A stretch of 64,000 nt of DNA, from the NCBI GenBank assembly GCA_009760855.2, contig WPIO01000132.1, forward strand, positions 796,501-860,500, in the 5' to 3' direction. Positions 22,088 through 33,837 of this stretch are shown piece after piece. The position numbers and the translations under genes were made by a program. Numbering within the stretch: the stretch's first letter is position 1; each line of letters starts with the position of its first letter. Under the pieces are notes generated by a model. The model was not told the origin of the DNA and did no database searches. It saw nothing but the letters and a program-made list of their open reading frames with translations. Origin of the DNA: Cristatella mucedo (lineage: Eukaryota > Bryozoa > Phylactolaemata > Cristatellidae).

Positions 22088-22464
22088 CAAGTCGGCGCTT
22101 TCATACTGAACCTCACTCTTAGGTCCCTCTATTCTTTGGCTCCAGCCTACCTATCAGATCTACTACCCCAATCAGGCTAAGCATCTTATCACCCGCTTTT
22201 CGGAATCTAAGCGCTTACCCATACCTCGTTAAAATCTCAAATCCATGAGGTCGTTTGTCAGAAGATTGTTCGTCACCTTTTCGAGAATCCAGGGAGTATC
22301 CATTGTTTGCATCGATCGCTGTTTCTTAAATGCTACGAGGCATTCACCACACTCATTCGGTGCTAGGCAAGCGACCGTCCATGAATTTCATGATGAGCTT
22401 TAGAGCTGTCACACCAGCTGCTCAGATCGTAAGAAGGCCAAGCTTTAAGGCGAACAGGTGAAAC
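22088..22464. repeat. Right arm of the inverted repeat
   Basis: Reverse complement of 21222-21599, ending ACAGGTGAAAC at 22464. A family 1 SINE starts about 20 bases beyond it. Confidence 0.88.
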
Positions 22465-22482
22465 CGTAATAACCGTAAAGTG

Positions 22483-22660
22483 AAGCCGTAATGGCTTACT
22501 AGGTAAGGTGGTTGCTTTTCACGACCTCGGCCCCGAGGTCGTGCGTTCAAATCCTGTGGTGGGCGATCCTTAATCACCGTTGCAAGCGATGGTGATAGCC
22601 GTTAAGGCTCTTCTGTCGCTATACAAAAAGAGGCTGTTAAATCAGCTTGTATTTATTTAA
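22483..22660 (+). repeat. tRNA-derived SINE, family 1
   Basis: Full-length relative of 4368-4556 with B-box 'gtcgtgcgttcaaatcc', the 'gcgatggtgatagccg' hairpin block and a TTTA tail. Confidence 0.7.
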
Positions 22661-24365
22661 GCTGCATAATGCGTGCAATGTGCACAGGCAATGTGCACAA
22701 TGAAGCTCTGAAGCAATGAAGCAATACCTCGGATACCTCGGCTATGACGTTACGGAGCTCTATATTCTGTAAGCAGCGCCAACAGCAACGCTCCATTCAA
22801 AAAAGCGCAAAAAATAGCCTTTATATGACGGTTGACACGACTGGTGACTTCCAGCAGACTCATTTACAGACTTACAGCAGCTCTAGCTCAGTGCCTCCAC
22901 TCGCAGACCGGCAGGCCGCTACTCCAAGCGAGTGACTGCGGTCAGGCGCAAGTCATATACACCGATCAGGTCGTACGTCTTAGAAAAATCTCTCCTACAT
23001 GATCATAAAAAGAGCCAGTCGTATGACTTGTCCTATCGCGGCTATTTTACAAAAGGCTGGCAGATATAGTTAAACGGCCAAGCTCTTAGTTTGGAATAGA
23101 GGTCCAGCTGTCAGGCTCGAAGTTCATAATTGCGGGACATGTCGCTGATAACTTCCGGCGAAAAGCATGCAGTTCTTACCAGAGTGCAGTCAAACGTTGC
23201 TTCCTGTGTATAGCAGGTGGAGCCGGCAGCCGCAGTGCTGGTATCAGCAGACAGGAGGTACCGGTGTAAACCGCGGTACGCAGCCTTTTATATTCTAACA
23301 AGAGAAACTCGATCTCCTTGACCTGCATCCGTACTCATAGCAATGGCGGACGATTAGCCACCTCCTACTTCTTGCGGGTATTCAGGCAGTACTAGTCGAG
23401 GTCAGAGTCAATCAACCAGTTCATGAAGTCGCTCTGCGTGCAGACCTCGTGCAAGGCCTCGCCTGGGGCTCAGCGAGTTATAGCTAAAAGCTCTAATTAG
23501 GCAAAAGTAGTCAAGAAATTCTCTGCTCCAAGCACGAATCTACCGGTTTCCATCGGAATCCTTCGCCAGTCGACAGGGAAATTGGTAGATCCAGTAAGGA
23601 GTGCTTATTATACTGTACGATTATTTTAAAAACAGCCGCACGCGCGACGGTGGGTTATAATATTTACAAGGGTGGACGCCACCAATTCCAGTGGATTGAA
23701 TGATAACACGAAATGGCGAGCACTTTTGGGGGTATGCTTGGTGCAACATTAGTGTATGTTAACTTGTAATCCAAATCAGAGCTTCGCTCAGCCAATTTTA
23801 TGTGAATTTACACTTAAATCTAGTGGATTGCTGTAGTGGCCACCGTCTTTCAAGCCCATTTGCCTTAAAACGCGACAGTCCTGTGGTATACAATTTGATG
23901 GGTTCATTATAATGACCGTTTACTTACTGCAGTACTCACTCATTATTTGAGCTTTGCACCGCAGATTTCTGGTTGAATTACCTTTAAATATAGTGGGGTT
24001 TGGTGGATTTCGGTAATTCGTTGAACCTGGTTAGACCTAATTTTTTTACTGTGGTGTCGTTGCTAGTTTTGTGTGCAGAATATTGGGTGCTGTGCTGTTA
24101 TCAATGGCATATTTCATGCTCCAGGTCTTTGCACATTGCTCGCGTTGTGCCACCACCTGAACTAGTGAAGGTTGTGCGGTCATAACAGCAGCCTAGTTTA
24201 AAGTAGAAGTTTCCTATGTGTTAGCTTGGAGGCTCTCTATATCTATGTGCTATTTATCTCCGTATGGATTTTCACAAGACGATCAAGCGGCCTTACTCAG
24301 CTAGGGCCCCTGACTAGAAATGACGGCCGGTTTCATAAGGCTGTAGAGAGCCTTATTTTATATAG
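22661..24365. other. Gene-poor region with a diverged third copy of the 2.3-kb repeat
   Basis: From about 23640 to 24150 phrases such as 'ttaaatctagtggattgctgta' and 'tggatttcggtaattcg' echo the repeat at 49300-49860. The rest (22661-23640 and 24150-24365) shows nothing recognisable; the part near 22850-23130 is weakly like 41290-41530, pointing to an old shared repeat. Confidence 0.35.
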
Positions 24366-24780
24366 GAAATCAGTTCTGAATGGGAGGCAATGCAAAAGAA
24401 CAAGAGCGGTTGTTAAAGAAAGAACGGAAAAAGGACTAAGATAAACTATACAGAGAAAATAATATGGAGAGAATTCAAGCTCGGAAAGAAAAGGGGCGAG
24501 TAGTGAAGTACAATGTAAATGTGTACTGGCTCGTCATCTGTGTGCATGCAAATAGAACCATTTGCATGCAGCTTGACGCTGTTATGCATGTTGGAGCTGA
24601 AGAAAGAGCACACGATGATGCGGTGAAATCATTCCGTGCAGCTGCAATGAAGATTAACGAAGAATACGAAGCTTGCTTTTTAGGAAGGCTAGACGGCCAC
24701 CATCGGCATCAAGAGCAAAGAAGGGTACGAGGGCAAAGGCATAGATCATACATGGAGGTTTCAGTGACTGTCCTTACTTA
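24366..24780 (+). pseudogene. Two-exon remnant of a charged coiled-coil protein gene
   Basis: Read as a first exon from 24366 (after TATATAG) to 24514, it gives a highly charged helix ending ...IQARKEKGRVVKYN at a GTAAAT donor. A second exon from 24572 (after TTTGCATGCAG) continues in phase with LDAVMHVGAEERAHDDAVK and further charged residues. The first exon has a one-base deletion after Met-Gln near 24398 and an in-frame TAA near 24440, so the copy is broken or the assembly is in error. I do not recognise the family; the composition is typical of ciliary or cytoskeletal coiled coils (inference). Confidence 0.33.
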
Positions 24781-25374
24781 ATGGTCAAACTTGTCGTGAT
24801 GCCCCCACTATGATCTTTAGGCATGCATGCATGTACTGTTAATAGCGATATCGCTTCCTCGTAAGCGGACGCAGCCTAATGTTGAGGTCATCCTCGGTTA
24901 AACAATGTTATCTTTGCCAGGTTGCATCAATCCTCAAGTGGAAGTACAGCAGACCTCAGAGGCTAGGACAATCTTGTGAAGGTATATTAAAGAGTGTGTT
25001 CTGAGGCTTTTTGCTGGTTAGACAATATATACAGGCCTGGAGTTGAATCGTTGACCATCTCCCGGTCGAAGTTGCGAGAGAAGAGATTGCCCGAGGAAAT
25101 GCTGCTCGTTTGGCCCAGGTGCTCGCCTTAATGATCTCCCTTTGGTGACCGAGGTCGAGGTGCTCATGTTTGACGACTGAGGTGTAAAGTTTAGAAACGT
25201 TTAGAAATTACGTGCACTTTATGTCGTATGAACATTTGCACTTCGGAGTGTAAGCGATTTCCCGTTGCACATAAGGGAATTCAACATAAACCCTATCGGT
25301 ACTGGCTTAGCCCCACCCAAGGTTACTTAGCTGTTGATGGTTTGTAATAACGCGTGCCTCCGAAACCACTACTG
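24781..25374. other. Intergenic, nothing recognised
   Basis: No gene or repeat could be supported. Confidence 0.3.
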
Positions 25375-25530
25375 CGACCCAGCAGTTAAGGTGCTTGCCT
25401 CGACAAAGGTCAGGGTGAATTTATTTGATAACCTAGGTCATGGGCTTGATTACCATGACATGTGTGAAGCGTCTGAATAGAGATGAAAGTCTTTTAGGGT
25501 GCTATACAGACGAATCATTGTTTTCCACTA
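25375..25530 (+). repeat. tRNA-derived SINE, family 2
   Basis: A-box-like 'cagttaaggtgcttgcctc', degraded B-box 'aggtcatgggcttgatt', then 'gaagcgtctgaatagagatgaa' and 'gggtgctatacagacgaat'. The same layout is at 58420-58590. Confidence 0.55.
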
Positions 25531-26172
25531 AACTTATAATTATGCTTCCTTTACATTATAAGTGAAGTGCTTAGCAATATTAGCAATGTGTTTTACAATG
25601 TGTTTTAAAGGTGCTATACAAATTTATTAGCATTATTGTTAATAAAATAGAGGGAAGTTTAAGGTGACTTTACACTGAATCGTCGAGCATTGACTATGTG
25701 TGTAGATGACAGTGGCAATTCAGCCTTACCTATTGCTTTATTTTACTCGAGCTTATTATTCGAGCTTTATCATTTTCAATTGTACTTTTACAAATGCAGC
25801 CCTATAGTTGGCCGGTCTAACTGGATACAGTAGGCCAACATACCTTAGGAAGGGAGTTTCGACAAACGCATGACTTGAAGGTTGGAATTCAACACAGCGA
25901 GTGTGTAGAGAGAGGACCCTAAGGAGGTTGAAGCTTTCTGAAGTCTGGCTGACTGAGCAGAGGCCGGGTAGCTGCAGCCGTCGAGCCACTTTTCGCTTTG
26001 GCGGCCCTATTCGAGCGTCTGAGCTACTCCCTGGTGGCGGCCATGCTTCCACTGTGGACAGGCTACCATGCTTGGAGAGCAGCTAGTGTGTAGAGGTCGA
26101 GGCGGCTCACCTTGACCTTTCAGCTTCGCCGTCAGTATCCGTCACCAGGACTTGAAGGATACTGCTATGCAG
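25531..26172. other. Unassigned, partly GC-rich
   Basis: From about 25960 to 26100 two frames are open for 30-40 codons, one of them hydrophobic. I found no acceptor/donor pair that makes a convincing exon. Confidence 0.25.
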
Positions 26173-26473
26173 GAACTCCGTGCGGCTCTACCGGTGCTTC
26201 AGTTACGAGTCGATCTCTTCGTTGGGAGTGGATACAGACTTTTACGATCCTCGGGCGGAGAAAGTGCTGGATAATGTACCTTCTTCAATCAGTTCCGTAG
26301 GCTGCAGAGCTCCAGAAAGCAAATCTACGGTTAAGAACTGTAGAATGTCAATAAAGGACAATAGCATCAGTCCTGTCACTCCCCCCCTCACCCGGCTGCT
26401 CCAGCCAGTGACCAAAGTAGAGCCAAGTAAAAAAACTGAGCCTCTGTCCCCTCGACCAGAAAGCCCAAAATGA
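26173..26473 (+). CDS. Possible terminal exon of an unknown protein
   Basis: A 100-residue open frame follows a plausible acceptor (CTATGCAG at 26172) and ends at TGA 26471-26473. It is not low in complexity: it begins Asn-Ser-Val-Arg-Leu-Tyr-Arg, has FSYESISSLGV and DTDFYDPRAEKV, then a Ser/Pro/Lys-rich tail ending LSPRPESPK, which looks like a phosphorylated disordered C-terminus. I do not recognise the family and found no upstream exon, so it may be spurious. Confidence 0.27.
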
Positions 26474-26609
26474 AGCTATGGACTTCGGCAGCATTTCAAG
26501 AGCTTCTTCGTCAAAGCGTGCGGCGTTTTGTCACACATTGTGACCTGCAGGAACAGCTAATGGCAGACATTTAAGACCATGACTTTGCACGCTTGCAGCC
26601 GTTTCGCGA

Positions 26610-26722
26610 AATTACATAGTCATAGTCATCAACCACTTCCAGTGGCATTACTTAGTCATAATTGTCAACTACTTGAACCGTATCACATAGCCCTAGTCGT
26701 CAACTACTTGCAACTGTATTAC
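26610..26722 (-). repeat. 36-bp minisatellite with codon-length period
   Basis: Just over three units of 35-36 bases. Read on the minus strand each unit gives 12 codons close to V-I-x-L-x-V-V-D-D-Y-D-Y, with stops and a one-base loss in the present copy. It lies directly after the position equivalent to the start of the small ORF at 41783-41968. Confidence 0.55.
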
Positions 26723-27269
26723 ATCATCTTCCACTTGCTCTGGGACTGGTACAAAATGGTTCGCCATTTAATTTTAATTCACCTACAACATTCAAACATT
26801 TGAACAGAACCAGTAAATAAGACAACTTTATAGCCGAGTCTTATCCCGCAATAAAAATCTAGCTGGTGGGTGTTAATGTTTTCTTAAGTGTGGCTGCTGA
26901 GTGCAGTGGTTTCTCAATTATGACGACTAAAACCGCCTGCATCATCATCTAAGAGAGCCAATAACATTGCTACTTGGATTCTTGGAGCACCATTCGTCAG
27001 CTAGCTAACTAAGAAAACGAAACTCTCGCTCCTTCGAATACAAAAATAGTAGCAACAATAATAATACACGTAAATTTCACCTTTCAAGTACTAAAATCTC
27101 GTTCATAGAGAATTACAAAAGCTTCCAAGGATGCACTTCAATTAACTAGTTATAAATGCACAATATTAGTACACAGAGGACAATTGACAAGCAGAGGCAC
27201 AGCTGATGACTTGAGTCTGAGATGAGAGGCTTCCGGTACATAGCCTGTTTAAGAATAGAAATAATTATA

Positions 27270-27442
27270 CTGGCTGATTTAGCAGCCTTATTTGTATAGC
27301 GACAGAAAAAAGAGCCTTTACGGCTATCACCGCCGCTTGCAACAGCGTTAAAGAATCACCAGCCACAGGATTCGAACCCACGACATCGGAATCTAGGTCT
27401 TAAAAAGCAACCGCCTAACCCAGTGTGTCACCACGGCTAGTT
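27270..27442 (-). repeat. tRNA-derived SINE, family 1
   Basis: Minus-strand copy with B-box 'gtcgtgggttcgaatcctg'. The same SINE is present at the same place in the related segment at 42650, so it predates that duplication. Confidence 0.65.
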
Positions 27443-27739
27443 CGGATAAATAGTTTGGATCAAGATAATGCAAGGAACCGAGAAGTCGATACGCTGGCTT
27501 TTCGTGAGCCAGTGCAGGTCAGGAAGAAGTAATTCAATTAGGAACAAGTCCTGTGTCTAGCTGGTTTTCTGACATCTGCAATAATGCACTTACAGCTGGT
27601 GCAAAATTCTCCAGCTAGATCTGTCTTTTGTGTCGTAGAAATTGTTTACTATATGAGTGACCATAATTGCTATCATAATTTGCTGTCGTCTGCATACCTA
27701 CATGAATTTGTAAGAAAAACTGGGTATGTCCCCGGTTCT

Positions 27740-28330
27740 GTCTTGGCTAGATTATTGTAATTCCACTTTGGCCGATCTCTCGATAAAAGCAATCAGGCCA
27801 CTTCAACCCCGGAGATGAATATGGCCGCAAGACTATTTAGAAAATCTCTAAGGATCGGCAATGTGTCTCCTTTGCTAAAGGAGCTTCCACGGCACCCGGT
27901 CTATCAACGGACAGCCTCATGCCCTCAGGTTCCCTATTTACAATAAATTCGAAATTCCATTCATGTGTTTAAAGACCGTTGGCGACAGGTTTTGCTCTGC
28001 AGGTTCTTGGCAGTGAAACTCATTTCCACAATTCTAAAGCAACGACATCTACTCCTCAGCCGCCGAATATGGTTATCCTTTCAAATCGTCCTGAGGCGCT
28101 ACTTCCATGCAACTCACTTCATCGACTGCTCTCACTTACTCTTTGTTTCCTGAGATGGTGCCCGTTGGCTCCCGGATGCGTTCGGGAAGCCGCTTAGGCG
28201 ATGAGTGGGCTACAGAACACTCCTGCTTAACACCCTCATGGTCTATGGTGTGTTTTGGAGTTACAGTTAGAGATACAGAAGGTGCTTGACCCCTGCTAGT
28301 TAAACATTCCTTAGGAGTCTCATAACCGAT
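27740..28330 (+). mobile_element. 3' part of LINE family 2
   Basis: Similar to 59340-59960: begins in the block equivalent to 'LDYCNS..', continues through 'cctttgctaaaggagct' (PLLKEL) and 'cctcaggttcc' to the 3' UTR with 'ggagttacag'. Diverged, with several frameshifts. Confidence 0.6.
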
Positions 28331-28620
28331 GGCACCGTGGTTTACCTACAGAAAAAACTAATTGGAAGAGCAAATACCAAGACGAAACTTTCCCCTGCTA
28401 TGGTTCTTGAGATTACTGAGGCTGATAATTTTACTTTTGCCGTAAAAACGAGTAAATTTGAGTAAATATGAATGTATGCTCTTCGGCGTCATCTTCATAA
28501 ATTAATGCCTACAGCTACTTATCACTTTGATAACACGGAACAGAAGAGGATAACGAAATCTGGGTGAGGATTAACCCGAACCTTGAATCTGGGCTTCTTC
28601 AAGATGGGCTACACTATTGC

Positions 28621-29084
28621 TGGCGGCGTCAGAGACTTGAAAAAAACGTGTTTCTTGAGAATTTTACAGAAGTAACTTACATTAATTAAGCGTAATAAGT
28701 TGTTATTTTAAAGCCCATGTTTAAAGTCTCGGTGCTTTACGGCCTAGATCTTGGATGTTGTTGATATTCTTATGCAGTAGACTTATGCATACTTAACCCA
28801 CTGATTCTCAAGAATGAAAATAATAAAAAAGCATATATCTCCATCGTTAATTTCAAAATGTTGAGAGAACCCTATCGGCTGTACAGTGAAGTTCCTGCCG
28901 TTTGCTCAGAGTTTTTCGGAGAAGCGAAATCTTTTATGTGAGTGGGCGTGACCAGAATTCGCCGGGTTTATTTCTTTGTCAAAATTACGCAGAGTTTACG
29001 GTGGCGGAAAAGTACTCATCTACTGATGTTGTTGCGGAACAGCACGTCTCAATTACGGGTATGCTTCATTACAGGCAGTAGCAT
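28621..29084. other. Intergenic, nothing recognised
   Basis: AT-rich, no supported feature. Confidence 0.3.
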
Positions 29085-29330
29085 GGTTGAGAAATAGTTC
29101 GGATACATAGTTTAGATCAAGAGAATGCAAGGAATGGCTGAAAGTGAGTGACAGAACCTTGAAGTCGACACGCTGGTTGCTTGGGAGCCAGTGCAGGTCG
29201 GTGAGAAATGGTACACTTGGTCAATTTCGACTTCCACGACGGAAAAGCGAAGAGGCAGAGTTGTGCACCACTTTTAAGTGCCTCGTTGCTTATTGCATGT
29301 GTCAAAAGGCCACCCAGACGTAAAGTACAC
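29085..29330 (-). mobile_element. Old L2-like LINE fragment
   Basis: On the minus strand it corresponds to the C-terminal RT region (LHW-Pro-Ser-Asn-Gln-Arg-Val-Asp-Phe-type block and the Gln-Leu-Val-Gln-like block), 5'- and 3'-truncated and diverged. Confidence 0.5.
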
Positions 29331-30593
29331 ATGGGCCCACGAAGATTGTCTGCAGCTCAAGTTGATGCAGAGCGTCGCGAGTTGCACCTTAATAAGCCAA
29401 AATGCTTTAGTACAAGCTGTAAAAAAATGTGGTAAGCGTAGTAATGAAACACTGGTGAGCTATATCAACGAGATATTTTCAATAAAGGTAGTAAAAGGGA
29501 TTCCTGAATTACGTGATTGGAAACCATTTACGTCAATATCTTTGATTGGACGGAATACAAACCTAAAGTAATTTCAGTCACACGCGCTTTGGCTTTGTGA
29601 TCTGCATTGTTTGTTATCTGTGATATGCGCTTTAGGGTTGGTAGAGAGCTGTATGCTATGGCTGATGCTGCACACTTGTGCATTTAAAATAGACTGCTCT
29701 ATATTTTGGACATGGATTATTTACGTAATGTTATTGGCGATCGGTGTTACCTGTCGTGCTCTACTAGCCACGGCATACATTCGCGTTTGGTGCACCAGCC
29801 GTGTCACATTAGCCGTAGTTTAACACACCCTACTTCGCCGGTATTTTTCGCACGTATGCAAAGGCTAACACTAATTAGCGCCAACGCTGCCATATCGTGA
29901 TTAACAACGGACACATGCAAGTTGGAAGGTTACTGCAGGCCAAAATGGTGGATGGCACAGCACAACATGTCCTTGGTGATCGATCACCGGCGAACCCATG
30001 AGCTCTCTCGTGTCCGAGGTCAAACCGGAAGTTTTAAAGTAGAGGGTGTTAGCATGCCGCCTCACAATTGTGTACCCCAAATAAGCAGGCGTTCTTTTGG
30101 CAATGGTACGCTCGTCCGATGGTCATTGAGCTGAACGCGAGCTCTTTTTTAACTTGTATCCATTCTTCATAGAATTCTCCTGCCACCCCAAAAATGATTC
30201 ACAAATCTTTGCACTTTCATGCAAGCCGTCTTTTTAATAGGGCTGCTAGAGGCATTTCGGATGGGGCCCAGACTTTCTCGTGCGGCGTGCTGCCGACGCG
30301 AAAGCCTCACATTGCACAAGCTGGGCCGCAATCTGACCTCGCAAGGCTAACGACGTCGTTACGGGAACGCCTGGCAACGAACCGAGCAGCACATTTTTCC
30401 AGAATTCGCCATGAATGCAGCACAATACTTTGTTACTTGCCGTTACTCATAGACAGCCGTCGTTGTTGTGGACTCTGCTGACTCGATATGATCCAACCAT
30501 TAGATACGACTCAACCAAGAGGCTTCCAGGATTACGGCAAGGGCTAAACTTTGTCCTTGAGACCTTGTCCTTGAGGAGCGTGGCGCAAAGTAA

Positions 30594-30597
<4 letters not shown>
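29331..30597. other. Intergenic, nothing recognised
   Basis: Several 60-97 codon frames on the plus strand have no domain, splice or start support. Confidence 0.3.

Positions 30598-30683
<86 letters not shown>
30598..30683. repeat. TA microsatellite
   Basis: About 42 TA dinucleotides in an uninterrupted run. Confidence 0.97.
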
Positions 30684-30689
<6 letters not shown>

Positions 30690-31699
30690 TCGAGAGGCTA
30701 GAGCAGTGTCCTGGCTGGTTGTTTTGTACAGTTATAACAATAATAATGTTTAAAACGTTTGTAAAGCACCCTTGGAAACCTGTGCATACTGTTAAGCTGG
30801 ACAAAAGCGCAATTAATCGGTTTTCGATAACTATCCCTAAGCGTTGGACATGCTCATAACGATTGTCTATACTTCTAGGACTTTACAATTTCTGAGCATT
30901 GCAAGGTTTGTCCTGGGCATCTTCTTGCTTGCGTTTGTCTGCCTTTCTAAACATAACACGTGCATCAACTATCTATCCTTTTTTATCGATTCTTTTGCGG
31001 CGAGTTGTTAAGGAGGCCAGGCACTGTCAAGTTCAAGGATCTGAATTTTGTTGAATTTGGACCGGACTTTCAACCCTTCCTAAAGGACACCGCACGCTCA
31101 TAAAAGTCTTACTGACAGAGTAGGCAATGCCCGACTGGCCTTGCGAGTACCGATGCGAGAGCCAGGACTAGCTTCCACTGAAGTCATCAGTAAATTTACT
31201 TGTTTGGAAATTCTTTTCTATGAAATTTGAAAGAAGAAGCTCTTTGGATCCCTGCAACATTGCGGGAGATTCCAAGCTGTGTGCCAAAGGCACCTCACGC
31301 GGAAGCCTCTTTCGGTTCATGCCAAACTTCTGAAGACCTGGCTAAAACATGGCTTCGTTAGCAATCCTAAAAGTCTGGGTGCTACTTTTTTAAACAGGAA
31401 AAGTCCTCTGCAAACAAATAGCGCTGGCCGGCCGAAGGCAAGCCTTTCTGGCAGCCTTTTTAGAGCCATCGAAGAATGGGCTAGCACTCCAGTGGAGATT
31501 CAGTTTTACGTTTGCGGCTTCTGAACACAGCCAGTTGCTCTGTAGTAACTCGTAGCCCTCCAATCCTGCTAGCTGCCGCATGGTTTCCTATTAGGAGTGC
31601 TAAAAAGGGTGCTTTTGAATAAGTCCCGACTAATATCATTTTCGTTTGGGGGCAATCTCCTGTGCGGTAAAAGTCCTGCAATTACAGTCGCCGTGTAAG
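30684..31699. other. Intergenic, nothing recognised
   Basis: No supported gene. A 22-base string around 31519-31541 recurs at 32286-32308. Confidence 0.3.
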
Positions 31700-31812
31700 C
31701 AACTTTCAAACGTGCGTGTTTTCTTTGCAGCAACTGTAAAACACCTAGTAAGAGATTGAGTTCTTTGGGGGCGCTTTATCAAGTGTGTTATTTATATTAT
31801 TAATATTATTAA
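31700..31812 (+). mobile_element. L2-like LINE 3' end
   Basis: 'gcagcaactgtaaaacaccta' then 'agagattgagttct', 'ggggcgctttatcaag' and an ATT-rich tail: the 3' block of the local LINE with a few differences, 5'-truncated. Confidence 0.7.
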
Positions 31813-32664
31813 AGTGCTATAAGCACAGAGTAGATAACAGAAGCAATTAATACTGAAGATAGATAGCCGTAGATATTTTCGTAAAAAGGCCTCCATTCCG
31901 CCAGTCCCTCCATTCTCCCATTCGTTGGCCGTGTAAAGCTGCACCTACGCGATGCCAACATGGTCCTGTGCTGCTGTGCTTTTGATCAGCAGGCGCGATT
32001 GGTCGTGTGTGTGCCTAAGGCAGTGTGGCAGGCCCCTCGAGTGGCGGAGTAAAAATCTTTGATCATTTTCTATCTTTCAACATTTTCAACCTGTCATGGC
32101 GTTATTCAAACAATTTCTGCTAAACTAAAAGGGCGCGACGGGTTTTTTCATAAGGTAAAAAAGCTCACCTGCATGATCTCGCGCCGAGCCCCCTGATTAC
32201 TGAATAATTATTTCCTTTCTAGATAAAATGCACTATCTCTCATTGAGCCCCCTGATTACTTAACAATTTCTTTCTTAAACGATTTCTGAACACAGCCAGT
32301 TGCTCTCTAGCGCCGTAGCCTATCCATCCCTGGAGGGGTAATCGGGCTTCCAAAGCGTTTGGTCAGCTCGCCCTTTTCTACCTTCCAAATAACTATAAGT
32401 TAACCATAACAGAATAATGGCGGCTGCAGGTATGCACCGTTATATCTATGATTTGTAAGCCCCTGCATATATCTATGACCCGTCCTGAGGCAATCCCCTT
32501 ATTTTCTCCGGCTGCCCCCGCAGAGAGTCCGAGTAGTTCTGTGGCTCCGCGTCGTCCATGCGCGCCGTAAAATGAAAAGAGCAGCATGACTCGACGGCTA
32601 CCAGCCACACCTCGCCACGCCCACCCTAGCAACAAGAGTGCGAGCAGCATAGCAACAGGCCTCG
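31813..32664. other. Intergenic; short local duplications only
   Basis: 'gagccccctgattact' occurs twice (about 32187 and 32246) with similar flanks. No gene. Confidence 0.3.
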
Positions 32665-33186
32665 ATGGACAAGGTACTAAAAGATGAGGTTGATCAACGG
32701 ATACAGAGCAAAGTTCTTGCGCTGACCCACAAGGCCCTCCTCCACGTATTGGTTCCTCCGTACCTAGCTGAACTGCTGCACCAGTTTCAGCCTCTTCAAG
32801 CCCTCGGGTCCTGTGTGGACAATAAATTAGCTGTTCCATTCTTCCGCTTAAAGACCTTTGGCGACAGAGCTTTAGCTCTGCAAGTCCTAGACTGCGGAAC
32901 TCGCTTTCACAATTCTTACGCAGCGAAAAAACTACTCTCGTGCTGCCGACTATGGCTCATCCTTTTGAGCGGTCCTGAGCTGCTACTTCCACGCTACTCA
33001 CTACCTCAACTGCTCTCCTGACTCTGCTATGCTTCCCACTTTCTGTTTGTTTCGTGAGATGAAGTCTGTTGCATACCGAAAGCCGCTTAGGCTGTGAGTG
33101 CGCTATGCAAAACTCTCCAGTGTAACACCCACATAGTCTGTATAGCTTTGTGGAGTTACAGACGGAGATACATTACATTACATAGA
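32665..33186 (+). mobile_element. 3' part of LINE family 2
   Basis: An open stretch encodes QRIQSKVLALTHKALLHVL- and YLAELLHQFQPLQAL-type blocks, the C-terminus of the LINE protein, then a 3' UTR ending 'gtggagttacagacggagata' and ATTAC repeats, which seem to be the tail type of this family. 5'-truncated. Confidence 0.7.
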
Positions 33187-33560
33187 AGAAGCAGGGGTTC
33201 GCGTACCAACTTGCCAGGCCAACCGGAGCCAACCACGTCCGCAAATGGAAATGCAGCGATAGACTGCATGCTAAGAGACCGAGTAGACTGAGTCATCACC
33301 TCAGGAGAGTCGTGGTTACTCCCGCGTGGTTGTCGCAGCCGGAGAGAGAAACTAGGCGGCGGCGGGCGGGTGGCCGACGAACTAAGCGTTCGGCGGCGGG
33401 CGGTGTAGTGGCCGTCAGCAACTACGAGATCACAAAATACCACCTACTTTTTTAATACCGGTCGGCCAAGTCTCCCACTTGGGCCGTACGGTGCAGTGAA
33501 CGTGCTCCTTTCCTCGCTCAACTGCTTCCGTGCTTTTTCCCAATGCATGTTTCCTTGTGC
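33187..33560. other. Intergenic, nothing recognised
   Basis: GC-rich in part (33330-33430), no supported feature. Confidence 0.3.
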
Positions 33561-33837
33561 ACAGGGTCAGCAAGCATAAGCACGTAAATGACGAATCGAA
33601 TGGACCCACTAAATGCTGTGATAAATATATGCATTTTCATAGTTTCTTTTTAAATGTGGTCAAGCCATGAGATGTCGTAAGGCAAGTCGGGAGAGAGCTC
33701 CAGGCTTTGGGAGCATACGAACTAAAGGCATGGTATCCAAAGGATTTGAGGTTTTGTACGAGATACAGATAAACAGTTAGATTCCAAAAAGCGGGTGATA
33801 AGATGCTTATCCTGGCGGGGAGTAGATCTGATAGGTA
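33561..33837 (-). mobile_element. L2-like LINE fragment
   Basis: Minus-strand match to the last coding part and the start of the 3' UTR of the young LINE, 'agcaagcataagcacgt...gtggacccactaaatgctg' through 'aaaagcgggtgataagatgc'. Diverged and internally broken. Confidence 0.6.

Larger units (their letters stand above)
26740..28620. repeat. Composite dispersed repeat, copy 1
   Basis: Collinear with 33838-35400, and over its first ~600 bases with 41945-42735. It contains a stretch of unknown origin (26740-27270), a family 1 SINE on the minus strand, a scrap of L2-like LINE (27450-27620, minus), a family 2 LINE end (27740-28330) and a block with 'tgctatggttcttgagattactgagg' (28358-28620). Confidence 0.6.

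Noticed and set aside
26173-26473. Assigning the Ser/Pro-rich exon to the REEP family
   Set aside because: Only a vague resemblance to the arginine-serine tail; no membrane hairpin exon could be placed upstream.
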